64,000 nt of DNA from JBBREP01 sp963716525 (GCA_963716525.1 OY970315.1:1488001-1552000), one strand, 5' to 3'; positions 42,910-52,629 are shown, counted from the stretch's first letter. The notes: generated from the sequence alone by a model not told the origin. Numbers and translations are program-made.

Positions 42910-43725
42910 ATGACGGAGCCAGTGACGCCCCGAGCGTGGGCGCCGAGCAAGTTCGTGCTTGCTCGCGGCGGCGTGCGGCCGCACCCCAGGGTGCCGGGCT
43001 CGTCCCGCCTCGTGACCACGCTCGTCGGTGAGTTCTATCGCGACGCGATCCCGCAGCATGCGCGGGGCGCGGTGGCCGATCTCGGCTGCGGTTCGGCGCC
43101 GTTGTTCGCGCTGTACGGGCGCTACGCAGACACCGCGATGTGGTTCGACTGGCCGAACTCGCTGCACGCGAACGCGGCGCTCGATGCCGCGTGCGATCTC
43201 AACGTGGGCGTGCCGGTGCGGTCGGGCGTGTTCGACACGGTGATCGTGTCGGACGTGCTCGAGCACCTGCGCCGGCCGGCGGTTGCATGGTGCGAGATCA
43301 TGCGCGTGCTGCGCCCCGGTGGCGTGGTGCTCGGCAACGTGCCGTTCATGTACTGGGTGCACGAGGCGCCGTACGACTACCACCGCTACACGGAGTACGC
43401 GCTGCGCGCGGCGATCGACGACGCGGGTGGTGAGGTGGTGGAGCTCATCGCGTTGGGCGGGAGCGTCGACGTGCTCGCCGATCTCGTGGGCAAGCACGTC
43501 GGGCGCGTCCCGATGGTGGGCCAGCCACTCGTGGGCGCCATCGCCTGGGTCGCGCTCGCGTTCGGGCGTACGCGCCTGGGCACCCGGCTGCGCGTGGCCA
43601 CGAACCGCGCGTTCCCGCTCGGCTACGCGTTCGTCGCGAGGCGGTCGGCCGCCGAGGCCTCGCCCGCGCGCGATGTGAGCGAGGCGGGTGCGTCGAGCGG
43701 TTTGCGCAGCGTCACCCGCGCGTAG
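42910..43725 (+). CDS. class I SAM-dependent methyltransferase
   Basis: 271 residues. Motif I 'VADLGCGSAPLFALYGRYAD', motif post I 'FDWPNSLH', 'DTVIVSDVLEHL' and 'IMRVLRPGGVVLGNVPFMYW' are clear. It probably methylates a sugar or chain end of the surface polysaccharide. The C-terminal 34 codons overlap, in opposite direction, the last 103 bp of the next gene, so one of the two tails may be shorter in reality. Confidence 0.83.
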   Translation: MTEPVTPRAWAPSKFVLARGGVRPHPRVPGSSRLVTTLVGEFYRDAIPQHARGAVADLGCGSAPLFALYGRYADTAMWFDWPNSLHANAALDAACDLNVGVPVRSGVFDTVIVSDVLEHLRRPAVAWCEIMRVLRPGGVVLGNVPFMYWVHEAPYDYHRYTEYALRAAIDDAGGEVVELIALGGSVDVLADLVGKHVGRVPMVGQPLVGAIAWVALAFGRTRLGTRLRVATNRAFPLGYAFVARRSAAEASPARDVSEAGASSGLRSVTRA

Positions 43726-44414
43726 CTCGTGAGCGCCGCCACCGGGTGGTCGGTGAGCCAGCGCGCCACCGTGTGGTCGATGCGCGCGATCCGGGGCGTC
43801 TTCGTGAAGTACTCGCTCGTGCCGAAATAGCCCACGTAGCGCTCGACCTCGAAGCCGATACGCTCGAAGCGCTCGATCTGGCGCCGGCTCGGACCGCGAC
43901 ACCAGCTGTAGTACGCGGGGAACTTGCGCAGCCGGCCGTCGCGCACCCGCTCGCGGCCGGAAAGGCCCGTCAGCACCGCGTGGGCGGCCCGCTCGGGGAT
44001 CAACCGGTTCACCACGAACGGCGGTGCGAACAGTGTGGGGAACAGATGGATCGCGTGGCCGCCGGGGCACAGGAGGCGGAACACGTTGCGATGGAACGCG
44101 CCGGCATCGCGGATGTGCTCGGCGAGCATCTTGGTGATCACGAGGTCGTGCTGTGCGTCGAATGTGGCCTGGGGCGACGCGATGTCGGCCTGCAGCGTCT
44201 CGTAGCCGCGCGGTGCCTTCTGGAGCTCGTCGGCCGAGATGTCGAGGATCGTGTACGTGAGCCCGTGCGCGGTGACGAACGGCAACGGGAGCAGCGGGTT
44301 CGCGCCGCCGCCGACGTCGACGATCCGGTGTGCATCGTGCTCGATGATCGTGGATTCGATGTAGGCGCTGCTGTTGAGGTCGCCGGCGCTCGACACTTCG
44401 TACGCGATTGTCAC
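43623..44414 (-). CDS. class I SAM-dependent methyltransferase
   Basis: 263 residues. 'RIVDVGGGANPLLPLPFVTA' is motif I, 'TYTILDISADEL' follows, then 'DLVITKMLAEHIRD' and 'RLLCPGGHAIHLFPT'. 'FPAYYSWCRGPSRRQIERFE' is a family-specific segment. Start GTG 44414 overlaps the stop of the upstream gene as GTGA, so the two minus-strand methyltransferases are coupled. The 3' end runs 103 bp into the convergent plus-strand methyltransferase. Confidence 0.83.
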   Translation of the reverse strand: MTIAYEVSSAGDLNSSAYIESTIIEHDAHRIVDVGGGANPLLPLPFVTAHGLTYTILDISADELQKAPRGYETLQADIASPQATFDAQHDLVITKMLAEHIRDAGAFHRNVFRLLCPGGHAIHLFPTLFAPPFVVNRLIPERAAHAVLTGLSGRERVRDGRLRKFPAYYSWCRGPSRRQIERFERIGFEVERYVGYFGTSEYFTKTPRIARIDHTVARWLTDHPVAALTSYARVTLRKPLDAPASLTSRAGEASAADRLATNA

Positions 44415-45166
44415 GGCACACTCCGGCAGGGAGGCCGCCGCGCGACGAAGATCGTCTCGCCGCGGAACAGCGCGTAGCGGCTCACCGCGGGTTCCGTCGC
44501 CACGAACTCGTCGAGCGTGAAGCCGGCCTTCACGACGCGCTCGCGGAAGTCGTGCCCGTACATCCGCACATGGTCCGACTGGCCGAACAGCAGCTCCCGC
44601 TCCACCGGGTCGACCACACCGGGTTCCTCGAAGGTGTCGTGCCAGCCCTCCACGATCGGCACGAGCAGGATGGCAGCGCCGCCGGCCCGCGTGATGCGGC
44701 ACAGCTCGCGCAGGGCCCGGTCGTCGTCGTGCACGTGCTCGAGCACGTGCGAGCAGATCACGTAGTCGTAGCTCTCGTCGGGCCTCGCGATGCGCTCGAG
44801 ATCGAGGCGGAGATCGGCCGCGCCGGCCCGGGCGTCGGCAGTCGTGTAGCTGGCGCACAGGGGGTGCACGAGCGCGGCCATGCCCGGTTCCGGCGCGAAA
44901 TGCAGCACGCCGGCGCCGGCGAGCGAGTCGCGATGGGCGGCGAGCCAGAGCGCGAGCAGGCGGTGGCGTTCCACCGACCGGCACCGCGGGCACAGCGCGT
45001 CGAAGCGCAGCGGGGCGCCGTAGGCGTGGAACCGGCCCTCGTAGCCGCACACGGGGCACTCCCGCGGGTGCACGCCGTAGGCCCGCCGGGCCGAACGCAG
45101 CAGCACGGCGGCCGTCGCGAACGGCTGGAGCCGGCGGCGCAGGCCGGTGGGGGTGAACCTGCGCAT
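44411..45166 (-). CDS. class I SAM-dependent methyltransferase with zinc-ribbon-like start
   Basis: About 251 residues. The N-terminus has 'CPVCGYEGRF' and 'CPRCRSVERHR', two CxxC pairs that likely bind zinc. The methyltransferase core follows: 'VLHFAPEPGMAALVH', 'DYVICSHVLEHVHDDDRALR' and 'RITRAGGAAILLVPI'. ATG 45166 was chosen by domain start. An in-frame ATG at about 45232 is possible. Zinc-ribbon methyltransferases of this type occur in glycan loci. Confidence 0.8.
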   Translation of the reverse strand: MRRFTPTGLRRRLQPFATAAVLLRSARRAYGVHPRECPVCGYEGRFHAYGAPLRFDALCPRCRSVERHRLLALWLAAHRDSLAGAGVLHFAPEPGMAALVHPLCASYTTADARAGAADLRLDLERIARPDESYDYVICSHVLEHVHDDDRALRELCRITRAGGAAILLVPIVEGWHDTFEEPGVVDPVERELLFGQSDHVRMYGHDFRERVVKAGFTLDEFVATEPAVSRYALFRGETIFVARRPPCRSVP

Positions 45167-45555
45167 CGGTCGGTGCCCGGGCGGTGCGGGCGCGCCCGGC
45201 AGGGGCCCCGTGCGGACGGTGTTGCGCATGGCGCACGACATTGTGGCTGTTGCACGCTCGTGGAGCAGGCGGGGATACCTCCCCCTGCGGCTGAGGGGTT
45301 GTGCGCACGGGGTGTCGCTCGCCGCCCGGGCCGGGTGGCCCCCAGGGGCTTTTCCGGCTGTCGGGCGCCTCGGGGCCTGGGCATCATCGAGGTGAGGAAG
45401 GGCAACCCAGGCGGGCACGAGGCGCAAGTGGCAGTCGAAGACGCGGCACTCCAGGTCGGATACGACGAGTTCCGACCGGTCGTCGCGTTCGAACGCCGTC
45501 CCGGCGCACCCGTTCCGAGCGCACCCGTTCCGAGCGCGACGGGCACGGGCTCGTC

Positions 45556-46186
45556 GTGGTGGTGCAAGCCGGTGCGGTGCAGCGCGTCACCAAGCGCGTG
45601 GTCGACGTCGTGGTCTCGATCGTCGCGCTGCTCGTGAGCCTTCCGCTGTTCGTGGTGATCGCGACATGGGTGCGGCTCACGTCGGGTGGGCCGGTGCTGT
45701 TCCGCCAGACGCGCGTGTGGACGTGCCGGCCGGCCGATCGGCGTCACCAAGTTCCGCACGATGGTGCCGGACGCGGTCGACATCCTCGAGGGCGACCCCG
45801 AGCTGAAGCGCCGCTACGTGGAAGGCGGCTACAAGCTCCACCAGCACGAAGACCCGCGCCTCACGAAGACCGGTCGCGTCCTGCGCCGTCTCAGCCTCGA
45901 CGAGCTGCCGCAGCTCTGGGACGTGCTCGTCGGCCGCATGAGCCTCGTCGGGCCGCGGCCGGTGATCGCCGAGGAGCTCACGAGCTACGGCCACAACGTC
46001 GGCGCGTACCTCGCCGTCAAGCCCGGCCTCACCGGCTTGTGGCAGGTGGGAGGGCGCAGCGAGGTGGCCTTCCCGGAGCGCAGCGACATCGATCTCTACT
46101 ACGCCACGCGCTGGACGCTCTGGCTCGACATCAAGGTGCTGGCGCGCACGGTGCCCGCCGTGGTGCGCCGGCGCGGCGCGTACTGA
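45556..46186 (+). CDS. initiating sugar-phosphate transferase, undecaprenyl-linked (frame break)
   Basis: Bacterial sugar transferase (WbaP/PglC type), which loads the first sugar phosphate on undecaprenyl phosphate. One membrane helix 'VVVSIVALLVSLPLFVVIA', then 'GGPVLFRQTRV'. After a break near 45716-45740 come 'VTKFRTMVPDA', 'RRLSLDELPQLWDVL', 'MSLVGPRPVI' and 'KPGLTGLWQVGGRSE', all family motifs. The start is uncertain: GTG 45556 in this frame, or GTG 45392 in another frame with a second break near 45540. Confidence 0.85.
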
Positions 46187-46278
46187 CCACGCGGGTCGTG
46201 CGCGTGCGCGCTCGCGGCCCGTCCGTCATGCGGCGCCCGTAGGCTCGGGCTCAGTATGCGAGCACGCGTGACCGGCGC

Positions 46279-46825
46279 ATGAGTCGTACCGTGCTCGTCG
46301 TCTGCACGGCGAACATCTGCCGCTCACCGATGGCCGCGGCGCTCCTCGCCCACCACCTGCACCACCTCGGGTCCGGCACCGTCGTCACCTCGGCCGGAAC
46401 GCACGCGTCCGGCGCGCCGATCGCCCCTGACGCGCGCGCCGTCATGGCCGAACGCGGCATCCATGTCGACGCCCATACCGGGCACCTACTCGAACGGTCC
46501 GACCTCGATGGCGCCGATCTCGTGCTGGCGATGGCGCGGGCTCGACGTGGCCCACGCGGTCGCGCTCGATCCGTCCTGCTTCGGAAGGGCGTTCTGTGTG
46601 CGCGAGCTCGTGGCGCTGGCGGCGCAGCGCGGCCCGCGCCGCGACGGCGAGCCGTTCGGAGCATGGCTCGCCCGCATGCACCGGGGCCGGCACGCATCCG
46701 ACGTGCTGCGCGCGGCTGGCGAGCTCGACGTGGCCGATCCGTTCGGGCAGGCGCGCGACGAGTTCGAGCGCTGCGCGACGGAGCTCGACGCGCTCACGCG
46801 CGATCTGGCGCCGCTCGTTGCCTGA
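46279..46825 (+). CDS. low-molecular-weight protein tyrosine phosphatase (frame break)
   Basis: About 182 codons. The catalytic P-loop 'VVCTANICRSPMAA' is CX5R followed by Ser. 'SAGTHASGAPIAPDA' is the second family block, and the general-acid Asp is in 'VADPFGQARDEF'. One extra G in 'gcgcgggctc' near 46540 breaks the frame ('LVLAMAR' then 'LDVAHAVALD'). In capsule loci such phosphatases reset the BY-kinase, and one is encoded at 36255. Confidence 0.88.
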
Positions 46826-46858
46826 TCGCGCGGTTTCGGCTCGCGTCGACCGCCGGCG

Positions 46859-47557
46859 TCACGAGCCCGTGCGTTCTTCGTGCGGTTCCCGCACGAAGAA
46901 GTGGAAGTCGGCGAACGACGTGTGGTCGGGGTCGGCGGGATCGTACGGGTAGGGGTTTGCGATCGTGTGTGTGCGGCGCCACCCCGGCTCGTTGCGCGCC
47001 ACCCACGCGGAGAACGCGTGGTGGTGCACGTGTCCGTGTGCGGGCTCGTCGTGGTCGGACGAGTAGACCGCGACGAAGCGGGTCGCGGCGGCGAACAGCG
47101 ACCGCATGTAGGCCTCGAACACGTCGTCCTCCACGAGGTGGTACACGACGTCGAGCGACACTGCGAGGTCGGCGGTGAGGAAGCGTGCCGCGTCGCGGAA
47201 CGTCTCGGGGGCGCACAGCACGAAGCTCTTCGTGGCGTCGCCGGCGAAGCGCTGCATGCACACCGCGAGCGTCGACGGCGAGACGTCGAGACCGAGGTAG
47301 CGCGGGTAGCGAGCCCGCGCGAGCTGGTTGCCGTCGCCGCACCCGAGCTCGATCACGCTGGTGACGCCGTTGCGGGCGACGAACTCGTTGAGCACGTCGG
47401 CCTTGAACGTGGCGAGGCGGCCGGACGACCCCGAGCCCGAGGAGCCGCCGCCCGCGTAGCGGCGCTCCCAGTAGTCGGCCGAGCCGGTGAACGTGCGCGT
47501 GCGCCGGGCCGCGAGCACGTCGGCCACGACCGGCAGCCGCCTCACTGTTGCCTTCAA
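46859..47557 (-). CDS. class I SAM-dependent methyltransferase
   Basis: 232 residues. 'SADYWERRYAGGG' at the start, motif I 'SVIELGCGDGNQLARARYP', 'LGLDVSPSTL' and 'DLAVSLDVVYHLVEDDVFE' are visible. The substrate is unknown. It resembles methyltransferases found next to glycosyltransferase clusters. It converges with the tyrosine phosphatase gene and diverges from the next methyltransferase. Confidence 0.82.
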   Translation of the reverse strand: MKATVRRLPVVADVLAARRTRTFTGSADYWERRYAGGGSSGSGSSGRLATFKADVLNEFVARNGVTSVIELGCGDGNQLARARYPRYLGLDVSPSTLAVCMQRFAGDATKSFVLCAPETFRDAARFLTADLAVSLDVVYHLVEDDVFEAYMRSLFAAATRFVAVYSSDHDEPAHGHVHHHAFSAWVARNEPGWRRTHTIANPYPYDPADPDHTSFADFHFFVREPHEERTGS

Positions 47558-47703
47558 GTCGCGGACTCGCTCCTCCGGTCGCTCCCGACGCTACGGCGCG
47601 TGGCGCAACCGGGGCAGCGGAGCTTCGCCCCACTCGCGGTGGGGGTTTCTGCGGTGCCCACGCCTCGGTCGAGGCCGCCGACCGTCCGGTACGGTGCCCG
47701 CCC

Positions 47704-48342
47704 ATGCGGCCGTGGGCGGCGAAGGCGCTCAAGTCCACCGTCGGCCGGCTCGAACTGGCCGACAACGTGCAGTGCACGCTGCGCGCGCGGGAACGGCGGA
47801 GCTTTCTCGACGCCGTGCTGCCGAAGGCGGGTGTGGGCGCCGAGCTCGGCGTGTTCAAGGGCCATCTCACGCCGCTCCTCGTCGACGTGGCCCGCCCGGC
47901 GCTCCTCTATGCCGTCGACCCCTGGTACCGCCTTGAACCGAGCTGGGAATGGGCGTGCGGGCACCGGTCGACGTCGCTCGGCCTGGCGTCGGCGGTGCGC
48001 CGCTCGCATCGCGCCATCGACGCCGGGATCGTGCAAGTCCGCGTCGAGTTCGACATCGCCTTCCTCGAGGGACTTACCGACGCGGATCTCGACTGGGCCT
48101 ACGTCGACACCACGCACCAGTACGACGAAACGTGCCGCGAGCTGGATCTCCTCGCCGGCAAGGTCCGCCCGGGCGGCGTGGTGGCCGGCGACGACTGGCA
48201 GACCGACCCGGCCCACCGGCATCACGGCGTGAAGCGCGCGGTCGACGAGTTCGTCGCGGCCGGCCGCGGTGAGTTGCTGCGGGTCGACGAGCCCATCCAC
48301 CAGTGGGCCGTGGCGCTCCCCGGCTACTCACCGGGCCACTGA
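47704..48342 (+). CDS. class I SAM-dependent methyltransferase (Methyltransf_24-like)
   Basis: 212 residues. 'GVGAELGVFKGHLTPLLVDV' is motif I with the 'ELGVFKG' form of the Methyltransf_24 / TylF-like group. 'LYAVDPWYR', 'DLDWAYVDTTHQYDETCREL' and 'VRPGGVVAGDDWQTD' complete the pattern and show metal-binding acidic residues. ATG 47704 starts close to the first helix. The upstream part of the open frame lies over the neighbouring divergent gene. Confidence 0.8.
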   Translation: MRPWAAKALKSTVGRLELADNVQCTLRARERRSFLDAVLPKAGVGAELGVFKGHLTPLLVDVARPALLYAVDPWYRLEPSWEWACGHRSTSLGLASAVRRSHRAIDAGIVQVRVEFDIAFLEGLTDADLDWAYVDTTHQYDETCRELDLLAGKVRPGGVVAGDDWQTDPAHRHHGVKRAVDEFVAAGRGELLRVDEPIHQWAVALPGYSPGH

Positions 48343-48512
48343 CCGCGCCTCCGATCGCGCCGCTGACCGCACCGCTCGGATCCGGGTCGTCATCGCGTGG
48401 TCACGTTCGCGCTCGGTGTTGTCGCGCGGGCGCGCCGCGCGTATGGTGCTGATCGGGCTGGGCGGCATGCATGCGCGTCCGATCTGGTGGAGACCTGAAG
48501 GGGGTCCTGAAG

Positions 48513-51127
48513 ATGACGCGTGTACTTCACGCCGCGCGGTGTCAGCGGCTGGTCGCGCTCGCGATCGTCGCACTCATGCTCACGGCAACGGGCGTGCAAC
48601 GGGCTGCGGCGACCACGCCGGCCGGTCCGTTCACGGTCGACATGCAAAACCGTGAGGACGTGCGGCAGTTCTTCTACCGGGCGCACGAATCGGCGAACGG
48701 TGTCGCCTCGGGGTGGACCGGCGCGATCACCGGCTGCAACGCCGGCACGCTGTCGCAGGACTTCCTCGACGCCACGCGTGACGCGCCTCAACTACTTCCG
48801 CGCGATGGCCGGCGTGCCGTCCGACGTGACGTTCGACACCACGTTCAACCAGAAGGCTCAGGCCGCCGCGCTGATCTTCAGCGCGCACGGCGACATCAGC
48901 CACGATCCGCCGAACAACTGGGAGTGCTGGACCCAGGACGGCCATGACGGCGCGGCGAACTCGAACATCGGGATCAGCGTCGACGGCCCCGACGGCATCG
49001 ACCAGTTCATGTACGACGGCGGCGCGGGCAACACCGACGCCGGTCACCGGCGCAACATGCTCTTCCCCGGCACGGCGGTCGAGGGCTACGGCGGCGTCGA
49101 CGGCGATGCCACGCACTCGGCGGCGGACGCGCTGTACGTGTTGGGCCCGAACGTGACGGAGCCCACGCCGCGTGACGGCTTCTGGGCGTGGCCGCCGAAG
49201 GGCTTCGTGCCGTACCAGGTGGTGTACCCGCGCTGGAGCTTCAGCCTCAAGGACGCCGACTTCACGAACGCCACGGTCACGGTGACGCACAACGCCACGA
49301 ACGTGCCGGTCACGATCCAGGCCCGCAACGGTGGCTTCGGCGACCCCGCGATCGTGTGGATCCCGAACGGCATCTCCGACGGCGGCACGTGGCCGAAGCC
49401 GACCGCCGACGACACCTACAGCGTGCAGGTGAGCGGGGTCACCGTGAACAACAACGCGGTCGGGCCGTTCAACTACGACACCACGATCATCGATCCCTCC
49501 ACCGGCGACGCCGCGCATGCGCCGAGCGGTACGGCGAGCCCGCCGGTGGGCCAGAACAGCGTCTACTCGGTGCCGGCGATCCCCAACGCCAGCGGCTACC
49601 AGTGGCGCACCACGCCGCTCACGAACTCCACGTTCACCGACGGGGCCGAGAACGGCACGGGCAACTGGGCGGTCGTCGACGGTGCGCCCGCGTACGACCC
49701 GGTGGAGACGGGCACGAAGGCCAGCGGCAACGCCGCGTTCCACTTGTGGAACCCCGATTTCTCGGCCCAGACGATGACGCTGAACCGCACCCTGCTCGCG
49801 GAACGCGAACAGTCAGCTGTCGTTCGACAGTGAGTTCGCGCAGACGGGGCATCTCAATGCCCACGTCGAGGTGTCGGCCGACGGCGGGACCACATGGGAC
49901 TCGCCGCCCGCGTTCGATCAGCAGGGCGGCACCAACCCCGCCGAGACGAGCTTCTCGCACAAGACGGTGTCGCTGGCGGCGTATGCCGGTCAGCAGATCA
50001 AGCTGCGGTTCTGGCTGCGGTACGACTTCTCCGGACAGAGCGTGTGCGTGTGCGAGGCGAGCGCCTGGTACATCGACAACGTGGCGTTGAGCAATATCCA
50101 GGAGGTCGGCACGCCGGTGCTGAGCGGGGTGGGCGCGAACCCGTCGTTCGCGTTCAATCCGCCGTCGGCGGGCATCTATGCGATCGACGTGCGGCCGCAG
50201 TACTCCAACCCCACCGCGTTCGGGGTGTTCAGTGCCACGACGCAGGTGACGGCGACGGGCGCCGCGGCGGTGCCGACGGTGGTCGGTCTGGTGGACGCGG
50301 CGCAGAACGCGTACGTGAAGTCGGGCACGCTGACGAGCCCGTACGCGAAGGTCGCGGCGAACGCCACCGCGATCTCGGTGGGTGCTGATGCCACGCACGG
50401 ATCGGTGGTGGGCGTGATCGCGAATGGTGGCAGTGCGTACGTGCGGGTGGGCAACGGTGCGTTCAGCCGGATCGCGGCGGGCGCGACGGCGATCTCGGTG
50501 GCCACCGACGCAACGAACGGCCTGGTGGTGGGCGTGATCGCGAACGGCGGCAACGCCTATGTGCGGGTGGGCAACGGTGCGTTCGCGAGGATCGCGGCGA
50601 ACGCCACGGCGATCTCGGTGGCGACTGATGCCACGAACGGGCCGGTGGTGGGGGTGATCGCGAACGGTGGCAGTGCCTATGTGCGGGTGGGCAACGGCGC
50701 GTTCGTGAGGGAGTCGGGCAACGCCACCGCGGTATCGGTCGGCACCGACGCGACGCACGGCATGATTCTCGGTCTGGTCGCGAACGGCGGCATCGCGTAC
50801 GTGAAGCAGGGCACGCCCACGAGCGCGTGGGTGAAGGAGGCGTCGAACGCCACGGCGATCTCGGTCGCGTCCGACGCCACCAACAACGCGCTCGTCAGTG
50901 TGGTGGCGAACGGCGGCAGGCTGTACGCCAAGCAGGGCACGCTCACGAGCGCGTGGGTCGTCGAAGCGACGAACTCCTCGATCGTGAGCGTGGCGTCCGA
51001 CGCCACGAGCGGCGCGCTCCTCGGCGCCAACGCGAACGGCGCGAGCCTCTACGTGAAGCAGGGGTCGCTCACCGGCGGTTGGTCGAAGCAGACTGGTTCG
51101 GGTACCGCGATCTCGGTCGCGGGCTGA
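48513..51127 (+). CDS. secreted CAP-domain protein with seven-repeat propeller-like tail (two frame breaks)
   Basis: About 871 codons. The signal peptide ('LVALAIVALMLTATGVQRAA') leads to a CAP/SCP-like domain: 'LNYFRAMAGVPSDVTFD', 'AQAAALIFSAHGDISH' and 'NTDAGHRRNMLFPGT'. A middle beta-rich region (residues about 270-585) includes 'NPPSAGIYAIDVRPQ'. The C-terminal 50279-51124 holds seven repeats of 40-42 residues. Breaks near 48785 and 49800 each shift the frame by one base, and the sense continues across both. It probably acts outside the cell in binding carbohydrate or as an adhesin. This is inference from the architecture. Confidence 0.8.
50279..51124 (+). repeat. seven 120-126 bp coding repeats (beta-propeller-like)
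   Basis: Units begin at 50279, 50405, 50525, 50645, 50765, 50891 and 51017. Each encodes a pattern like 'VVGVIANGGSAYVRVGNGAF' followed by 'ATAISVATDATNG'. Units 2-4 are almost identical in DNA, pointing to recent duplication, while 1 and 5-7 share 'SGTLTS/GTPTSAW' variants. Seven copies equal the blade number of a common propeller. Confidence 0.9.
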
Positions 51128-51147
51128 CGCGCACACGAGGCTCGTTC

Positions 51148-51182
51148 GGGGTCGTGGCCGGCTGTCCGCCGGCCACGACCCC
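51148..51182 (+). terminator. strong 15-bp hairpin terminator after the CAP gene
   Basis: Arms 51148-51162 (ggggtcgtggccggc) and 51168-51182 are perfect complements with a 5-nt loop, 20 bp after the stop codon. There is no T tract. Confidence 0.75.
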
Positions 51183-51207
51183 CGCGCCATCCGCTCCCGT
51201 AGTCTCA

Positions 51208-51330
51208 GACCAGCCGAGCGGCAGCGAGGGAAGGCCCACCGGCCCATGAGCGAAGCGAACAAGAGGTACGACCAGCCGAGCGTGAGCGAGGGAAGGCCGA
51301 CCGGCCCGTGAGCGAAGCGAACAAGAGGTA
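51208..51330 (+). repeat. tandem pair of a 61-bp dispersed repeat
   Basis: Copies 51208-51268 and 51270-51330 (period 62) differ at a few bases. Each has agcgagggaaggcc and then tgagcgaagcgaacaagagg. A third, inverted copy lies upstream of rex (29432-29485). The second copy ends 4 nt before the GTG of the GH4 gene, giving it an aagagg Shine-Dalgarno. Confidence 0.92.
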
Positions 51331-51334
51331 AACG

Positions 51335-52615
51335 GTGCGTGAAGCGCCCACGATCGTGCTCGTCGGGGCGGGATCGACGTCGTTCGGGCTGTCGACCCTC
51401 CACGATCTCTACGGCGACGACGTGTTCGGCGGCGCCACGATCCGTCTCGTGGATCTCGACGCCGCTGCCATCGAGCGGGTGCGCACGCTCGCCGCCGCGC
51501 TCGAGGCCGGCGTGAGCCGCGGCATCACGGTCGAGGCGTATACCGACCGCAAGGCTGCGCTGCCGGGATCGGACGCGGTGATCATCTCGGTCGAGGTCGA
51601 CCGCGACCGTCGCTGGCAGCTCGATTACGAGATCCCGCGCCGCCACGGCGTCGAGCACGTGCTCGGGGAGAACGCCGGCCCCGGTGGCATGGCGCACGCG
51701 CTGCGCACGATCCCGCTCGTGGCGGAGATCGCGCGTGATGTCGAGGCGCTCGCGCCCGAGGCGCTGCTGATCAACTTCACGAACCCCGAAGGCCGTATCT
51801 GCACGGCGTTCCGGCGGCACCTCGACCAACCGGTGGTGGGTCTGTGCCACGAGGTCGAGCTGGCGCGGCGGCGGTTCGAGAAGCTGATGGGCCGGCCGAT
51901 CGAGTGCCGGGCCGCGGGCTTGAACCACCTCACCGCGCTGGTCGAGGCGCACGATCCGGGCACCGGCGCCAACGTCACCGCCGAGCTCCACGACGCGGTC
52001 GCGAAGCTCGAGGACGGCGATGGTGAGACGTACTCGTTCGTGCGCTACCTCCACGAGCGCTTCGGCACCGTGATCGCCACGAGCGACAGCCACGCGGGGG
52101 AGTACTACCGGGAGGCGGTGGAGCACGCGCGGCCGAAGGACTTCATCACGTCGCAGAGCGAGCTGCGCAAGGTGATGGACGACGTCGCCGACGCCATCAT
52201 CTCCGGTTCGATGTCGCTCGAACCGTTCTTCGCGTACGACACGAGCGAGCCGCTGCGACCGATCCTGCGCGCCGCGATCACCGGGGAACCCGAGCGGATC
52301 GCGTCGGCGATCCTGCCGAACGACGGTCTCGTGCCCGCGCTGCCTGCCGACTGCGCGGTGGAGGTGAGCGCGCTCGCCACGGGCGGCGCGATCGTGGGCG
52401 ACCGCACCGACGACCTGCCACTGGCGTTCGCGGCCACGCTGCGCCACGAGGTCACGATCCAGCAACTCGTCGCCGACGCCGCCTTCCTCGGCTCGCGTGA
52501 CGCCGCGCTGCAGGCATTGCTGCTCGACCCCGTGGTCGGTTCGTCGCGCGCGGCCGAGGCGATCCTCGCCGACTTCGAGACCGCGCACGCCGATCTGTGG
52601 CCGGCTCTGAGCTGA
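51335..52615 (+). CDS. glycoside hydrolase family 4 (alpha-galactosidase-like)
   Basis: 426 residues. NAD-dependent GH4 enzymes cleave glycosides by a redox-elimination route with Mn. 'IVLVGAGSTSFG' is the Rossmann loop. 'LINFTNPEGRICTAFRR', 'VVGLCHEVELARRRFE' and 'AAGLNHLTALVEA' hold the Asn, Cys and His that bind metal and substrate in the family. The long form with 'GENAGPGGMAHALRTIPL' is closer to alpha-galactosidases (MelA type). The substrate is unproven. GTG 51335 directly follows the repeat-borne Shine-Dalgarno. Confidence 0.88.
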   Translation: MREAPTIVLVGAGSTSFGLSTLHDLYGDDVFGGATIRLVDLDAAAIERVRTLAAALEAGVSRGITVEAYTDRKAALPGSDAVIISVEVDRDRRWQLDYEIPRRHGVEHVLGENAGPGGMAHALRTIPLVAEIARDVEALAPEALLINFTNPEGRICTAFRRHLDQPVVGLCHEVELARRRFEKLMGRPIECRAAGLNHLTALVEAHDPGTGANVTAELHDAVAKLEDGDGETYSFVRYLHERFGTVIATSDSHAGEYYREAVEHARPKDFITSQSELRKVMDDVADAIISGSMSLEPFFAYDTSEPLRPILRAAITGEPERIASAILPNDGLVPALPADCAVEVSALATGGAIVGDRTDDLPLAFAATLRHEVTIQQLVADAAFLGSRDAALQALLLDPVVGSSRAAEAILADFETAHADLWPALS

Positions 52616-52629
52616 CGGCGGCCTGCTCG

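Noticed and set aside
41131..44421. Open frame of about 1,096 codons on the minus strand across the flippase and methyltransferase genes
   Set aside because: The product is His/Arg-rich noise. The plus-strand flippase and methyltransferase and the minus-strand methyltransferase in another frame have real motifs.
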